64,000 bases of DNA from Denitrobaculum tricleocarpae (GCF_007004665.1 NZ_ML660056.1:62001-126000); one strand, 5' to 3'; positions 1 to 10,273 are shown, numbered from the stretch's first letter. The notes: generated from the sequence alone by a model not told the origin. Made by a program: numbers and translations.

Positions 1-68
1 CGTCGCGTTTCCGCCGGATTATTTCTTGTGGCAGCATGCCTCAGGACCTCCTGTTCACGACGCGTGGC

Positions 69-878
69 TCAATCATCGGGTTGTCCCTCCAGGAACGCAA
101 TGATCAGCTTCTTGAGATCCTGTGCCGCGAGCGCGGCCTTTTCCATGGTCTGGTCGTGGCTCAATGGCGTGTCATCCAGGCCTGCGCCGTAGTTGGTGAT
201 GATGGAGAGAGCCGAGACTTTGAGGCCCAGGTGCCGGGCAAGAATGACTTCCGGCACCGTCGACATGCCCACCGCATCGGCGCCGAGGATCTTGGCCGCG
301 CGTATCTCCGCCGGAGTCTCGAAGTTGGGGCCCGAGAACCACATATAAACGCCTTCGTTCAAGGTTACGCCCTGTTGCCGGGCGGCTTCCTGCAATTGTG
401 CGCGATATTCCGGATCGTAGGCATCGACAAGATCGACGAAGCGGGTCGGGGACTCTTCACCGATCAGAGGAGAGCTGCCCGAGAAGTTGATGTGATCCGT
501 GAGCAGCATCAGGCTGCCCGGACCGGCGCCATTGAGCAGACTGCCGGCGGCATTGGTGAGCAGCAGCGACTTGCAGCCCGCCGCCTGGAGCGAACGGATC
601 GGTCCCTTCATGGCGTCCGCCTTGCCGGCCTCGTAATAATGGGCGCGGCCCTGCATCATGGCGATGGAGACACCGCCCAGGCGTCCCAGAACCAACTGGC
701 CTTCGTGCCCCTGGACGGTGGGCTTCGGAAAACCCGGGAGCTCGGCGTAGGGAACATGTTTGGCGTTTTCGACGGCATCGGCCAGAGAGCCCAGACCGGA
801 CCCCAGCACCATGCCGAAGCTGGGCGGAGCGTCGCCCGCGGCCTCAAGGATAATCTCGGCGGCGTTTTTGCTGCTCAT
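69..878 (-). CDS. punA: purine nucleoside phosphorylase
   Basis: Cytoplasmic phosphorolysis of purine (deoxy)nucleosides to free base and (deoxy)ribose-1-phosphate. The 269-residue length and motifs fit the trimeric PNP class (PNP_UDP_1 fold): phosphate-binding GSGLG at residues 26-30, GHEG with His58, QGRAHYYEAG around 76-85, TNAAG at 108-112, and the base-binding FETPAEI segment near 185. The ATG overlaps the stop of the cytidine deaminase gene by four bases (ATGA), so the two are translationally coupled as the last genes of a nucleoside uptake and salvage operon. The family assignment is firm; preference for guanosine/inosine over adenosine is inferred from the trimeric class. Confidence 0.95.
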   Translation of the reverse strand: MSSKNAAEIILEAAGDAPPSFGMVLGSGLGSLADAVENAKHVPYAELPGFPKPTVQGHEGQLVLGRLGGVSIAMMQGRAHYYEAGKADAMKGPIRSLQAAGCKSLLLTNAAGSLLNGAGPGSLMLLTDHINFSGSSPLIGEESPTRFVDLVDAYDPEYRAQLQEAARQQGVTLNEGVYMWFSGPNFETPAEIRAAKILGADAVGMSTVPEVILARHLGLKVSALSIITNYGAGLDDTPLSHDQTMEKAALAAQDLKKLIIAFLEGQPDD

Positions 879-1267
879 TTCAGGTTCTCCGGGCCGAAGG
901 ACAAAGGTAAAAGTTCGTCGAGTGTCGTGGTCCTGCGGATCCCCTCCGGCCCGCAGACATGGATCGCGGTCGAACCGGCAGCGAACTCCCGGATTTTCTG
1001 GCGGCAGCCGCCGCAGGGTGTGACCAGGCTGTCGCCTCTGCCCATCACGCAGACTTCGTCGATTTTTTGCGCGCCTGCATTGACCATGGCCGCGATCGCG
1101 GCGGCCTCGGCGCAGAGGCCTTCCGGATAGGCGCTGTTTTCGACGTTACAGCCGCTGTAAATCTTGCCGTTATCGGCGCGGACGGCGGCGCCCACGGCGA
1201 AGCCGGAGTAGGGTGCATAGGCCCTGCTCATTGCCTCACGCGCCGCCGCGATCAGGTCTTCAGTCAC
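875..1267 (-). CDS. cdd: cytidine deaminase
   Basis: Hydrolytic deamination of cytidine/deoxycytidine to uridine/deoxyuridine in pyrimidine salvage. The 130-residue product has the zinc site of the homodimeric/tetrameric CDA family: CAE with the catalytic Glu in the first half and the PCGGC pair in the second. I chose the GTG at 1267 because it lies one base after the TAA of the upstream permease and has a purine-rich AAAGAGAGA just ahead; an ATG ten codons upstream would begin inside the permease gene. It sits between nucleoside permease and punA, so it acts on imported nucleosides. Function is sure, the start less so. Confidence 0.93.
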   Translation of the reverse strand: MTEDLIAAAREAMSRAYAPYSGFAVGAAVRADNGKIYSGCNVENSAYPEGLCAEAAAIAAMVNAGAQKIDEVCVMGRGDSLVTPCGGCRQKIREFAAGSTAIHVCGPEGIRRTTTLDELLPLSFGPENLK

Positions 1268-1268
1268 A

Positions 1269-2243
1269 TTATCTCTCTTTGACGTAGGGTATTCCACTGG
1301 CCTTCGGAGCCACGGCCTTGCCGATAAAGCCCGCGAGCAGGATCACAGTCAGGATATAGGGCAGTGCCTGGATCAGTTGTACCGGAATCTCACCCACGAG
1401 TGGCATTGACACGCCCTGGATACGGTTGGCGACGGCGTCGAGAAACCCGAACAGCAGGCAGGCCATCATGGCGGGCACCGGACGCCACTTGCCGAAGATC
1501 ATCGCCGCCAGCGCAATGAAGCCCTGACCCGCGGTCATGTTCTTAACGAAACCGGCGTTTTGCGCGGTCGAGAGATAGGTTCCGGCGATGCCGCAGAGCA
1601 GACCGCAGCAGAGCATGGCCTGATAGCGCAGCGCCGTGACCGAAATACCGGCCGTGTCGACGGCGGCGGGGTTCTCGCCGACGGCCCGCAGACGCAAGCC
1701 GAACCTGGTCCGGTAAACCACCCACCAGGTCAGCGGAACCGCCAGGTAGGCAATATAGGCCAGCAGGTTGTGGCCGCTGATGATCTCCGTGTAGAGCCCG
1801 CCGATGAAGGGCACGTCCCTGACCGCCAGCGCGCCGGGCCAGACCAGCGGACTGAAGCGCGCGTCGTTGGTCAGAGACGGCGTCTGACCGCCCTGGGCGA
1901 ACCAGGCAATGCCCAGCGTGACGGTCAGACCGGCCACCAGGATGTTGATCGCGACCCCGCTGACCACCTGGTTGCCCTTATGGGTGATGCAGGCAAAGCC
2001 GTGGATCAGCGCGAGAATGACGGAGATGGAGACGCCCGCAAGCAGGCCTGCCCAGGCAGAATCCATCACAAAGGCCGCGGCTGCGGCGGCGAAGGCCGCG
2101 GCCAGCATCTTGCCTTCCAGACCGATGTCGATCACGCCCGAACGCTCGGCATAGAGGCCCGCGAGTGCGGCCAGAACCAGCGGCGCGGCGACACGGATCG
2201 TGGCGTCGAGAGTCGAGACCACCAGAATGAAGAACTCATCCAT
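1269..2243 (-). CDS. nupQ: nucleoside ABC transporter permease (second subunit)
   Basis: Inner-membrane subunit of a BMP-type nucleoside importer (BPD_transp_2, family of NupQ/YufQ and RnsD). It has about ten hydrophobic segments and the family signature near the N terminus, where YAERSGVIDIGLEGKML marks the cytoplasmic loop. The start at 2243 (MDEFFILVV) lies four bases after the stop of the other permease; an earlier ATG at 2300 would overlap that gene by 50 bases. It is followed without a gap by cdd and punA, which supports nucleosides rather than simple sugars as substrate. The symbol follows the Bacillus homologue; the exact substrate is inferred. Confidence 0.88.
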   Translation of the reverse strand: MDEFFILVVSTLDATIRVAAPLVLAALAGLYAERSGVIDIGLEGKMLAAAFAAAAAAFVMDSAWAGLLAGVSISVILALIHGFACITHKGNQVVSGVAINILVAGLTVTLGIAWFAQGGQTPSLTNDARFSPLVWPGALAVRDVPFIGGLYTEIISGHNLLAYIAYLAVPLTWWVVYRTRFGLRLRAVGENPAAVDTAGISVTALRYQAMLCCGLLCGIAGTYLSTAQNAGFVKNMTAGQGFIALAAMIFGKWRPVPAMMACLLFGFLDAVANRIQGVSMPLVGEIPVQLIQALPYILTVILLAGFIGKAVAPKASGIPYVKER

Positions 2244-2247
2244 CGAT

Positions 2248-3381
2248 CTAACCCTCCACCGCTGAGCGTCGTCCCGAGGTAACAGCGGTGATAACCGCAT
2301 AGATACGCTCGACGGTCGGTTTAATCATCAGGGCGAGGGCGCCGCTGAAGAGGATCACCAGACCCTGAACCACCTCGACCATCTCGCGGGTGACCTTGGG
2401 CATGTCGAAGGAGAGCTCCGCGCCGCCCTGATAGAGGGTGCCGAAGAGCAGGCTGGCGAAGATGATGCCGATCGGATGGTTGCGTCCCATCAGCGCCACG
2501 GCGATCCCGGCAAAGCCGTAGCCGAGCTGAAAGTTCAGCAACAGGCGGTGATGGACGCCGAGGATCTCATTCAGTCCCACGAAACCCGCCAGACCGCCCG
2601 AGACGCACATGGCCAGGATGATGATCTTTTTCGGGTTGATCCCGGCATAGACCGCGGCGGTCTCGTTGAAGCCGACGGTGCGGATCTCGTAACCCCAGCG
2701 CGTGCGCCAGATAAACGCCCAGACCAGGGCACAGCAGATCAGTGCCCAGAAAATCGAGAGGTTGAGCGGTGAACGGGTAATGCTGATGCCGAACCAGGCG
2801 AGAGCTTCATGCATGAAGGGCAGCCAGGTGGTTTCGGCGAATTCCCGGCTCTGGGGCGACATCTGACCCGGCTGGATCAGAACGTTCACCAGCAGGTAGA
2901 CCATCAGCGCCGAGGCGATGAAGTTGAACATGATGGTCGTGATTACGATGTGGCTGCCGCGGTAGGCCTGCAGGTAGGCCGGGATGTAGGCCCAGGCGGC
3001 GCCGAAGAGGGCGGCGGCCATGATTGAGATCGGTACGATCAGGATCAGGGGCAGGCTGCTGTCGAAGGCCAGCAGCATGAGGCCTACGCCCAGACCGCCG
3101 ATGTAGGCCTGCCCCTCGCCGCCGATGTTGAAGAGACCGGCGTGAAAAGCGACGGCCACGGCAAGACCGGTGAAGATGAAGTTGGTGGTGTAGTAGAGCG
3201 TGTAGCCGATGCCGTAGTCGGTGCCCCAGGCGCCGTAGAGCAGGATACCGACCGCTTCGATGGGATCTTCGCCGATCAGCAGGATGATCAGCCCCGATAC
3301 GAAAAACGCCATGAGGATATTGATCAGCGGGATCAGGCCGACGTCCACCCAACGCGGGATGTTTCCGCTTGAAGCGCTCAT
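2248..3381 (-). CDS. nupP: nucleoside ABC transporter permease (first subunit)
   Basis: Inner-membrane permease of the same importer (NupP/YufP type, 377 residues), the larger of the pair as is usual in this family. Multiple hydrophobic helices are visible from residue 12 on, including [20 protein letters not shown], and the family loop [13 protein letters not shown] lies around residue 88. The ATG overlaps the end of the ATPase gene by four bases. With the second permease it should form the heterodimeric translocation path fed by the binding protein at 5097-6092. Confidence 0.9.
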   Translation of the reverse strand: MSASSGNIPRWVDVGLIPLINILMAFFVSGLIILLIGEDPIEAVGILLYGAWGTDYGIGYTLYYTTNFIFTGLAVAVAFHAGLFNIGGEGQAYIGGLGVGLMLLAFDSSLPLILIVPISIMAAALFGAAWAYIPAYLQAYRGSHIVITTIMFNFIASALMVYLLVNVLIQPGQMSPQSREFAETTWLPFMHEALAWFGISITRSPLNLSIFWALICCALVWAFIWRTRWGYEIRTVGFNETAAVYAGINPKKIIILAMCVSGGLAGFVGLNEILGVHHRLLLNFQLGYGFAGIAVALMGRNHPIGIIFASLLFGTLYQGGAELSFDMPKVTREMVEVVQGLVILFSGALALMIKPTVERIYAVITAVTSGRRSAVEG

Positions 3382-4955
3382 GCCTCTGCTCCCAGGTTAC
3401 GCTGTTCCCCGACAGGCTCCTGGCCGGCGGCCGACTCTGTTTCCGGGTTGGCGTTGGCCATCATCAGGCCCAGCATGCGTTCGTTCGCATCCTTGGCATC
3501 GACTTCGCCGACGATCCGTCCTTCGAACATGACCAGGATCCGGTCGCTGAGAGACATGATTTCCTCCAGCTCGACCGAGACCAGCAGCACGGCCGCGCCC
3601 GCATCGCGCATGGCCACCAAATTTTTATGAATGTATTCAATCGCACCGATATCGACGCCCCGGGTCGGCTGTCCGACCAACAGGACTTTGGGTTTACGCG
3701 CCATCTCGCGCGCCAGCACGATCTTCTGCTGGTTGCCGCCGGAGAAGTTCGCGGACTTCAGGCCGGGAGTCGGGGGGCGCACATCAAAGTCCGCCATTTT
3801 CTGCGCGCAGTCCTCGATGATCGCGGCGCGCTTCATCAGGATCGGCCCGTTAAAGGTCTCGTCACGGTGATAGCCGAGGATCGCCGACTCGTCAGCCGTG
3901 AAGGCCGTCACCAGTCCCATGCGATGACGGTCTTCGGGGACGTGACCGACGCCCAGGTCGCGAAACGCGGCCGCATCGAGCGGGCTGTCAGCCGTGACCG
4001 TCGTGCCGTTGATGGCGATGCTGCCTTTACTGGGCTTGACGATCCCGGAGAGGGCAGCCAGCAGCTCGCTCTGACCGTTTCCCGAGACACCGGCCACGCC
4101 GACGATCTCCCCGCGCCGGACCGAGAGGCTGACATTGTCAAGGCGCGCAACGCCGTCCGCACCGATCACTGACAGGCCCTCAACTTTCAAGGCGGCGTCC
4201 TGGGGATGCGCTTCTTCCTTGTCGACCTTGAGCAGAACCTTGCGCCCGACCATAAGCTCGGCCAGCTCTTCCTTACTCGTTTCGCTGGTCTTGCGGTGAG
4301 CGACCATCTCGCCGCCGCGCATGACCGAAACCCCGTCGGTGACCGCCATGATTTCCTGCAGCTTGTGGGTGATCAGGATTACGGTCACACCCTGCTCCTT
4401 GAGGGCGTCCAGGATTCTGAAAAGCTGATCGGTCTCCTGCGGGGTCAGAACGCCGGTGGGTTCATCCAGGATCAGGATCTGGGCGCCGCGATAGAGCGCC
4501 TTTAAGATTTCCACCCGCTGTTGCAGGCCGACCGGCAGTTCGCCCGCGAGCGCGTCGACCGGAACGTTGAGGCCATATTCGCGCTTCAGGCGTTCCAGCT
4601 CCTCGCGCGTCTTGTCGATCCCTTTGTCCAGCAGCGCACCGCCTTCCGCGCCGAGCATGACATTCTCGACGACGGTAAAGGGGTCGATCAGCATGAAATG
4701 CTGATGGACCATGCCGATCCCGGCGGCGATGGCCTCGTCGGAACCGTGAATTTTGGTGATTTCGCCGTTGATCAGAATGTCGCCGCTGTCGGCCTGGTAA
4801 AAGCCGTAGAGGATCGACATCAGGGTCGACTTACCGGCACCGTTTTCACCGATGATACCGTGAATGGTGCCTTTTTCGATGTTCAGCGCCACGTTTTTGT
4901 TGGCGTGAACGGGGCCGAACGACTTGTTAATACCCCGGAGTTCGATCGCGATCAT
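3378..4955 (-). CDS. nupO: nucleoside ABC transporter ATP-binding protein, tandem ATPase
   Basis: Energises nucleoside import. The 525 residues contain two ABC domains, as in the sugar/nucleoside CUT2-like group. Domain 1 has an intact Walker [10 protein letters not shown] at 36-44 and a Walker [11 protein letters not shown], with the signature reduced to PVGLQQR. Domain 2 has a degenerate Walker A (GVSGNGQSE) but a clear signature FSGGNQQK and the motif PTRGVDIGA. Unequal ATPase sites are typical of this family. The C-terminal 25 residues are acidic and poorly conserved. It lies 141 bases downstream of the binding-protein gene, with a stem-loop in between. Confidence 0.92.
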   Translation of the reverse strand: MIAIELRGINKSFGPVHANKNVALNIEKGTIHGIIGENGAGKSTLMSILYGFYQADSGDILINGEITKIHGSDEAIAAGIGMVHQHFMLIDPFTVVENVMLGAEGGALLDKGIDKTREELERLKREYGLNVPVDALAGELPVGLQQRVEILKALYRGAQILILDEPTGVLTPQETDQLFRILDALKEQGVTVILITHKLQEIMAVTDGVSVMRGGEMVAHRKTSETSKEELAELMVGRKVLLKVDKEEAHPQDAALKVEGLSVIGADGVARLDNVSLSVRRGEIVGVAGVSGNGQSELLAALSGIVKPSKGSIAINGTTVTADSPLDAAAFRDLGVGHVPEDRHRMGLVTAFTADESAILGYHRDETFNGPILMKRAAIIEDCAQKMADFDVRPPTPGLKSANFSGGNQQKIVLAREMARKPKVLLVGQPTRGVDIGAIEYIHKNLVAMRDAGAAVLLVSVELEEIMSLSDRILVMFEGRIVGEVDAKDANERMLGLMMANANPETESAAGQEPVGEQRNLGAEA

Positions 4956-5018
4956 AAACGAGCCAATCGTGAGCCGGATGGACAGGCGGGCTCTGCTCCC
5001 GCCGTCGTTTCCGTGTAC

Positions 5019-5046
5019 TTCCGAACGACGTTCCAGGCGTTCGGAA
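5019..5046 (-). promoter_or_regulatory. intercistronic stem-loop between binding protein and ATPase genes
   Basis: A perfect 9-base inverted repeat, TTCCGAACG at 5019-5027 and CGTTCGGAA at 5038-5046, with a 10-base loop. No T-run follows on the minus strand, so it is not a standard terminator. Such hairpins after binding-protein genes often protect the upstream transcript end and lower expression of the ATPase and permeases; that role is inference. Confidence 0.5.
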
Positions 5047-5096
5047 CTTCCTTGGTTTACAAGAAAAGAAGCTCCGAACGGCCTGAAAAGCGGCGA

Positions 5097-6092
5097 TTAG
5101 TAGTTGCAGCTGTTGTCGGACATGTAGTCGTGGACGGCGATATTGCCGGCGATGATGTCGGCTTTAACCTGATCGGCCATGGCCTGCATTTCAGCTGTGA
5201 TCAGGCTTTTGTTGTGCTCGTCAAGCGCCCAGTCGATACCGCCCTCGGCAAGGCCCAAGACCTGAATGCCCGGCTTCCAGGTGCCATCCTGTGCCCCTTT
5301 GAAGGCGTTGTAGGCGGCCACGTCGACCCGCTTCAGCATGGAGGTCAGCATGGTGCCCGGATGCAGGTAGTTCTGGTTGGAGTCCACACCGATGGCGAAC
5401 TTGCCGTTGTCCTTGGCGGCCTGGTAGACGCCAACACCGGTCGCACCTGCCGCGGCGTAGATGACGTCGACGCCACGGTCAAACTGACCCTTGGCGAGTT
5501 CGCCGCCCTTGGAGGGATTGTTCCAGGCCGCCGGGGTCGTACCGGTCATGTTCTGGATGATTTCGATCTCCGCGTTGGCGTGCTTCGCGCCCTGCTCGTA
5601 GCCACAGGCGAATTTGCGGATCAGCGGGATATCCATTCCGCCGACGAAACCGACTTTGCCGTTCTGCGAAGCAGCGGCTGCCAGAGCGCCGACCAGGAAC
5701 GAACCTTCGTGCTCTTTAAAGACAACCGACTGAACATTAGGAAGATCGACGACCATATCGATGATCGTGAAGCGCGTGTCCGGGAATTCCTTGGCGACTT
5801 TCTCCATCGCCGGACCCTGGGCAAAGCCGACACCGACCACCGGATCCGCGCCACGTTGGGCCATACGGCGAAGGGCCTGTTCGCGCTGGGTTTCGTTCGT
5901 GACTTCGAATTCGCGGTAGCTGATACCGGTCTCGGCTTTGAACTTCTCGACGCCGTTAAAGACGCCTTCGTTGAAGGACTTATCGAATTTTCCGCCCATG
6001 TCGAAGACAACGGCAGGACTGAGGTCGGCCGCGCTGACGCTGGCGGCGGACAGAAGAAGTGCGCTCGATGCTGCAAGAAAAATCTGTTTCAT
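5097..6092 (-). CDS. BMP-family ABC transporter substrate-binding protein (nucleoside)
   Basis: Periplasmic receptor of the nucleoside importer (PF02608, family of Bacillus NupN and Treponema PnrA). The 331-residue product begins with a type I signal peptide ending near SVSAAD; there is no lipobox Cys, as expected for a soluble periplasmic protein. The family signature FDMGGKFDKSFNEG follows at residues 30-43, and a GVGVYQAAKDNGKFAIGVD segment in the middle matches the ligand-binding half. First gene of a run reading to cdd and punA. Purine or pyrimidine nucleosides are the likely ligands given the salvage enzymes downstream. Confidence 0.92.
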   Translation of the reverse strand: MKQIFLAASSALLLSAASVSAADLSPAVVFDMGGKFDKSFNEGVFNGVEKFKAETGISYREFEVTNETQREQALRRMAQRGADPVVGVGFAQGPAMEKVAKEFPDTRFTIIDMVVDLPNVQSVVFKEHEGSFLVGALAAAASQNGKVGFVGGMDIPLIRKFACGYEQGAKHANAEIEIIQNMTGTTPAAWNNPSKGGELAKGQFDRGVDVIYAAAGATGVGVYQAAKDNGKFAIGVDSNQNYLHPGTMLTSMLKRVDVAAYNAFKGAQDGTWKPGIQVLGLAEGGIDWALDEHNKSLITAEMQAMADQVKADIIAGNIAVHDYMSDNSCNY

Positions 6093-6245
6093 TCGGAAGC
6101 CTCGTTTCCCTGTCTTAACGGAGGTTAGAAAGCATTGTTATCTATTCAGGCGTCTTTGTCGCGACTGTTTTAAACACTGAAGGATCTGTTTTTCCTGTCC
6201 AACTGGTCAAGTTTTTTGTTGGGAGCGGGAGAGCACAGGCGCGAT

Positions 6246-7256
6246 TCAAGCCGCGCTCTGTCCCTGATTGATAGTCTCGGTAAAGTGGCAGGCGACTTTT
6301 TGTGTCCTGTGGTCTGTCAACTCCGGCAGCTCGACCCTGCAACGCTCTTGCGCATGAGGACAGCGTTGATGGAACGCGCAGCCCGAGGGCGGATTCATCG
6401 GCGACGGCAGTTCACCCTTCAGCTTGATACGTTCGACCCGGTGGCGCGGATCGACGGCGGGCGTGCTGGCCAGCAAAGCCTTGGTGTAGGGATGCATGGG
6501 GTTCTGGAAGACGGCGTCGCGCGATCCTTGCTCCACCGGACGGCCGAGATACATCACCATGACTTCATCCGCGATATGGCGCACGACGCTGAGGTCATGG
6601 GAAATGAAGAGATAGGCGAGATTGAACTCTTCCTGCAGGTCCATCAGCAAGTTGAGGACCTGGGCCTGGATCGAGACATCGAGTGCAGAGACCGGCTCAT
6701 CGGCCACCAGAATCCGGGGCTGCAGCATCAGGGCGCGCGCGACCGCGATACGTTGGCGCTGGCCCCCGGAGAACATGTGAGGATAGCGGTTGTAGTGCTC
6801 CCGGCGCAGACCCACCTTGGTCAGCAACTCCATCGCACGCTCTTTGCGCTCTTCCGCTGTGGCGTTGGTATTGATGACGGCCGGCTCTTCCAGGATCGTG
6901 CCGATTTTCTTGCGGGGATTGAGCGAGCCGTAGGGGTCCTGGAAGATGATCTGAACGTCCTGACGCAGGCGCTTCATTTCAGCCGGTTTTGCCTGCGCGA
7001 CGTCGACGTCATCGACCAGCAACGCGCCCGATGTTGGCTGTTCGATCAGGGTGACGGCGCGTGCGAGGGTGGATTTACCGCATCCGGATTCTCCAACCAC
7101 GGCCAGGGTTTTGCCGGCTTCGAGCGTAAAGCTGGCACCGGCCAGCGCCTTAACCGTTTTCGGCTTGCCGAAGAGACCGCCGCCGACTTCGTAGAAGCGC
7201 GCCAGCGACCGGGCTTCCAGGACGGGTGATGTAGCTTGATGCGGCTGATCGCTCAT
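6246..7256 (-). CDS. dppF: dipeptide ABC transporter ATP-binding protein
   Basis: One of two ATPases of the dipeptide importer. Walker A GESGCGKST lies at residues 55-63, signature SGGQRQRI near 158, and Walker B LVADEPVSALD shortly after. The C-terminal oligo-HPY extension carries clustered cysteines (GCAFHQRCPHAQERC), the pattern that binds an iron-sulfur cluster in characterised DppD proteins. Its ATG overlaps the dppD stop by four bases. Order dppA-B-C-D-F, all on the minus strand, is canonical. Confidence 0.93.
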   Translation of the reverse strand: MSDQPHQATSPVLEARSLARFYEVGGGLFGKPKTVKALAGASFTLEAGKTLAVVGESGCGKSTLARAVTLIEQPTSGALLVDDVDVAQAKPAEMKRLRQDVQIIFQDPYGSLNPRKKIGTILEEPAVINTNATAEERKERAMELLTKVGLRREHYNRYPHMFSGGQRQRIAVARALMLQPRILVADEPVSALDVSIQAQVLNLLMDLQEEFNLAYLFISHDLSVVRHIADEVMVMYLGRPVEQGSRDAVFQNPMHPYTKALLASTPAVDPRHRVERIKLKGELPSPMNPPSGCAFHQRCPHAQERCRVELPELTDHRTQKVACHFTETINQGQSAA

Positions 7257-8299
7257 GCGGGGCCTCCCGGTGTGACGCCATTCGAAGCCTCGGCCCCATG
7301 CGTTTCAGGCTTTGGAGTCTGCGGTGGCGGGGTCTGTGCCGTCGGCAAAGGAAAGTGGCAGCGGACAAACCCCTGCTGGTCCGGGACCAAAGCCGGGCTG
7401 CGGTGCTGGCATTCGGGCTGGACGAAGCGGCAGCGGGGGTTGAAAAGGCAGCCCTCGGGACGATCTCCGGCCCCCGGAACAACACCGGGTATGGTCGAAA
7501 GCCGGGTGCCCTCGACGCTGCGTTCGGGCAGGGCGTCAAGCAGTGCCGATGTGTAGGGATGGCGCGGCGTTTCGAAAAGTTCCTGGACGCCGCGCACCTC
7601 GACCTGCTGGCCGGCGTACATGACGGCCACCCGTTGGGCGGTCTCGGCGATCACGCCCATGTCGTGGGTGATCAGGACCATCGACATGCCGCGATCCTGC
7701 TGCAGGCTGCGCAGCAGGTCGAGAATCTGGGCCTGAATGGTGACGTCCAGCGCGGTGGTGGGTTCGTCGGCGATCAGCAGACGCGGATTGCAGGAAATCG
7801 CCATGGCGATCATGACCCGCTGGCTCATGCCGCCCGAGAGCTGGTGAGGGAAGGCGCTGAGCCGGGATTCAGGAGCGGGAATGCCGACCTGCTCAAGGAG
7901 CTCGATGGCCCGGCTGCGGCGTTCGGCGCGCGGCATGCCCTGATGCACCTTGAGGGATTCCATGATCTGAAACCCAACGGTGAAACAGGGGTTCAGACTG
8001 GTCATGGGCTCCTGAAAGATCATGGCGATGTCCTTGCCGATGATCTTGCGGCGGTCCTTCGGCGTGATCTGCAGCAGGTCCTGGCCGTCGAAGCTCAGGC
8101 GGTCCGCCGTCACGATGGCGGTGGGCGGCAGCAATCCCATCAGCGCCAGCATCGTGACCGACTTGCCGGAGCCGGATTCGCCCACGACCCCGACCAGTTC
8201 GCCGGACTCGATATCCAGGTTGATCCCGTCGACCGCCCGGAAGAGGCCATAGGCGGTTTCGAATTCGACCGAGAGGTCTCGTATCTCAAGCAGGGCCAT
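7253..8299 (-). CDS. dppD: dipeptide ABC transporter ATP-binding protein
   Basis: Second ATPase of the importer. Counting from the ATG at 8299 ([13 protein letters not shown]), Walker A GESGSGKS is at residues 40-47, signature LSGGMSQR and Walker [13 protein letters not shown] follow, and a C-terminal cysteine group ([10 protein letters not shown], then PECQH) matches the oligo-HPY domain. This start lies two bases after the dppC stop; a longer reading to 8410 would run deep into dppC and is rejected. The C-terminal tail is proline- and threonine-rich and not conserved. Confidence 0.93.
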   Translation of the reverse strand: MALLEIRDLSVEFETAYGLFRAVDGINLDIESGELVGVVGESGSGKSVTMLALMGLLPPTAIVTADRLSFDGQDLLQITPKDRRKIIGKDIAMIFQEPMTSLNPCFTVGFQIMESLKVHQGMPRAERRSRAIELLEQVGIPAPESRLSAFPHQLSGGMSQRVMIAMAISCNPRLLIADEPTTALDVTIQAQILDLLRSLQQDRGMSMVLITHDMGVIAETAQRVAVMYAGQQVEVRGVQELFETPRHPYTSALLDALPERSVEGTRLSTIPGVVPGAGDRPEGCLFNPRCRFVQPECQHRSPALVPDQQGFVRCHFPLPTAQTPPPQTPKPETHGAEASNGVTPGGPA

Positions 8300-8301
8300 A
8301 A

Positions 8302-9255
8302 TCAGCTCCGCTTCAGTTTGGGATCGAGGGCATCGCGCAGGCCGTCGCCCATGAGGTTGAACGCGATCACCGAGATCAGGATCGCCAGCCCGGGGAAGGT
8401 CACCACCCACCAGGCCCGCAGGATGAAGTCACGGGCTTCGGAGAGCATGGTGCCCCACTCGGGAATGGGCGGCTGAGCGCCCAAGCCCAGAAAACCCAGT
8501 GCCGCCGCATCCAGAATCGCGGTTGAGAAGCTCAGGGTGGCCTGCACGATCAGCGGTGCCATGCAGTTCGGCAGCACGGTGATGTACATCAGGCGGAATA
8601 TGCCGGCGCCGTTGACCCGGCTGGCGGTCACGTAGTCCTTGGAGAGTTCCGCCATCACCGCCGCGCGGGTCAGGCGCACGAAATGCGGCTGCAGCACGAT
8701 GGCGATCGCGATCATGGCGTTGGTCAGGCTGGGCCCCAGGATTGCCACCAGCACCAGGGCCATCAGCAGGCTCGGGAAAGCCAGGATCGTATCCATCAGG
8801 CGCAGAATGGTGGTGCCGATGATCCCCGGGAAGAAGCCGGCGACGAGGCCCAGCGACACGCCGACGGTCAGAGAGATCGTGACCACGATGACGCCGACAA
8901 AGAGCGATTCCCGGGTCCCGTAAATCAGGCGGGAGAGCAGGTCCCGTCCCACCGGGTCCGTGCCGAGAATGAATTCCCAGCTGCCGCCTTCCTGCCAGGC
9001 CGGGGGCTGCAGCAGGTGATCGCGGTATTGCTCGTAAGGCAGATGCGGTGCGATCACATCCGCGAAGATGGCGAGCGTGATCAGGGTCAGCACAATGAAG
9101 AGACCCGCGACCGATCCTTTGTTTTCGCTGAAATAGTACCAGAACTCGAGGACGGGATGGATCGGTGCCGCCTCGGCGGTGCCATCAGACCCGTTGGGTG
9201 CGGATCCGTTTGGCAGGGGCTGACGGGCGGAGGCGTCGTTTGTGGTCACGGCCAT
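8302..9255 (-). CDS. dppC: dipeptide ABC transporter permease
   Basis: Inner-membrane permease (BPD_transp_1 with OppC N-terminal domain), 317 residues from the ATG at 9255. A hydrophilic, Asn/Pro-rich N terminus precedes the first helix (GSVAGLFIVLTLITLAIFAD). The cytoplasmic coupling loop reads DYVTASRVNGAGIFRLMYI, the EAA motif that docks on DppD/F. It starts seven bases after the dppB stop; the in-frame extension to 9429 overlaps dppB and is not used. Confidence 0.93.
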   Translation of the reverse strand: MAVTTNDASARQPLPNGSAPNGSDGTAEAAPIHPVLEFWYYFSENKGSVAGLFIVLTLITLAIFADVIAPHLPYEQYRDHLLQPPAWQEGGSWEFILGTDPVGRDLLSRLIYGTRESLFVGVIVVTISLTVGVSLGLVAGFFPGIIGTTILRLMDTILAFPSLLMALVLVAILGPSLTNAMIAIAIVLQPHFVRLTRAAVMAELSKDYVTASRVNGAGIFRLMYITVLPNCMAPLIVQATLSFSTAILDAAALGFLGLGAQPPIPEWGTMLSEARDFILRAWWVVTFPGLAILISVIAFNLMGDGLRDALDPKLKRS

Positions 9256-9262
9256 GGAGCTT

Positions 9263-10273
9263 TTACCTGGCGTATCTGATTCGGGGATTGATGAGTCCGT
9301 AGAGCAGGTCGACGACCAGATTGACCAGCATAACGAAAGCGGCGATGAGCATGAGACCGCCTTGTACCGAGGGATAATCCCGGCGGGAGATGGAGTCGAC
9401 CATCCACTTGCCGATACCCGGCCAGGCAAAAATGGTTTCGGTCAGGATCGCGCCCGCAAGCAAAACGCCGACCTGCAATCCGATCACGGTGATCACCGGG
9501 ATCAGGGCATTGCGCAGCGCGTGAAGGCCGACCACGCGCGAGGGGGGGAGGCCTTTCGCCCGCGCCGTGCGCACATAGTCCTCGCTCAGGACTTCAAGCA
9601 TGGCCGAGCGGGTCTGGCGTGCGATGACCGCGAGCGGAATGGTGCCCAGCACGATGGCGGGCAGGATCAGATGACTGACCGCGGAGCGAAAAGCGCCTTC
9701 TTCATCGGAGAGCAGGGTGTCGATCAGCATAAAGCCGGTCACGGGCTCGAAGTAATAGAGCACCGAAATCCGCCCGGACACCGGAGTCCAGCCCAGGATT
9801 CCGGAAAAGAAGATGATCAGCAGCAGGCCCCACCAGAAGATCGGCATGGAGAAACCGGTGAGGGATATTCCCATCACCGTGTGATCGAAGACGCTGCCGC
9901 GCTTGACGCCTGCGATAATACCGGCGGGAAGGCCCAGCACGACGGCAAAGACAATGGCAAAAAGCGCAAGTTCCAGCGTCGCCGGGAAGAGGGTGAAAAA
10001 CTCGTCGAAGATCGGCTTCTTGGTGACGATCGAAACGCCCAGATCACCGTTGAGCAGCTTGCCCATGAAAACCAGATACTGTTCCCAGATAGGCTTGTCG
10101 AAGCCGAACTGGGCCATCAGCTGGGCGTGGCGCTCCGGTGCGATTCCGCGTTCGCCGGCCATCAGCTCAATAGGGTCGCCGGGCAGCAAACGGATGAAGG
10201 TAAAGGAAATGATGGTCACGCCGATAAAGGTCGGGATCAGCAATCCGATGCGGGTCAGGATGAATTTGAGCAT
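9263..10273 (-). CDS. dppB: dipeptide ABC transporter permease
   Basis: Inner-membrane permease, 336 residues from the ATG at 10273 (MLKFILTRIGLLIPTFIGV), the standard DppB N terminus with helix 1 at once. The family segment FIRLLPGDPIELMAGERG follows, and the EAA loop VRTARAKGLPPSRV lies near residue 205. A longer in-frame start at 10432 would add 53 residues with no similarity to the family. Separated from dppA by 256 bases holding two hairpins. Confidence 0.93.
   Translation of the reverse strand: MLKFILTRIGLLIPTFIGVTIISFTFIRLLPGDPIELMAGERGIAPERHAQLMAQFGFDKPIWEQYLVFMGKLLNGDLGVSIVTKKPIFDEFFTLFPATLELALFAIVFAVVLGLPAGIIAGVKRGSVFDHTVMGISLTGFSMPIFWWGLLLIIFFSGILGWTPVSGRISVLYYFEPVTGFMLIDTLLSDEEGAFRSAVSHLILPAIVLGTIPLAVIARQTRSAMLEVLSEDYVRTARAKGLPPSRVVGLHALRNALIPVITVIGLQVGVLLAGAILTETIFAWPGIGKWMVDSISRRDYPSVQGGLMLIAAFVMLVNLVVDLLYGLINPRIRYAR

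Noticed and set aside
4521-6128. 535-codon plus-strand frame
   Set aside because: Antisense to the BMP binding protein and the tandem ATPase.
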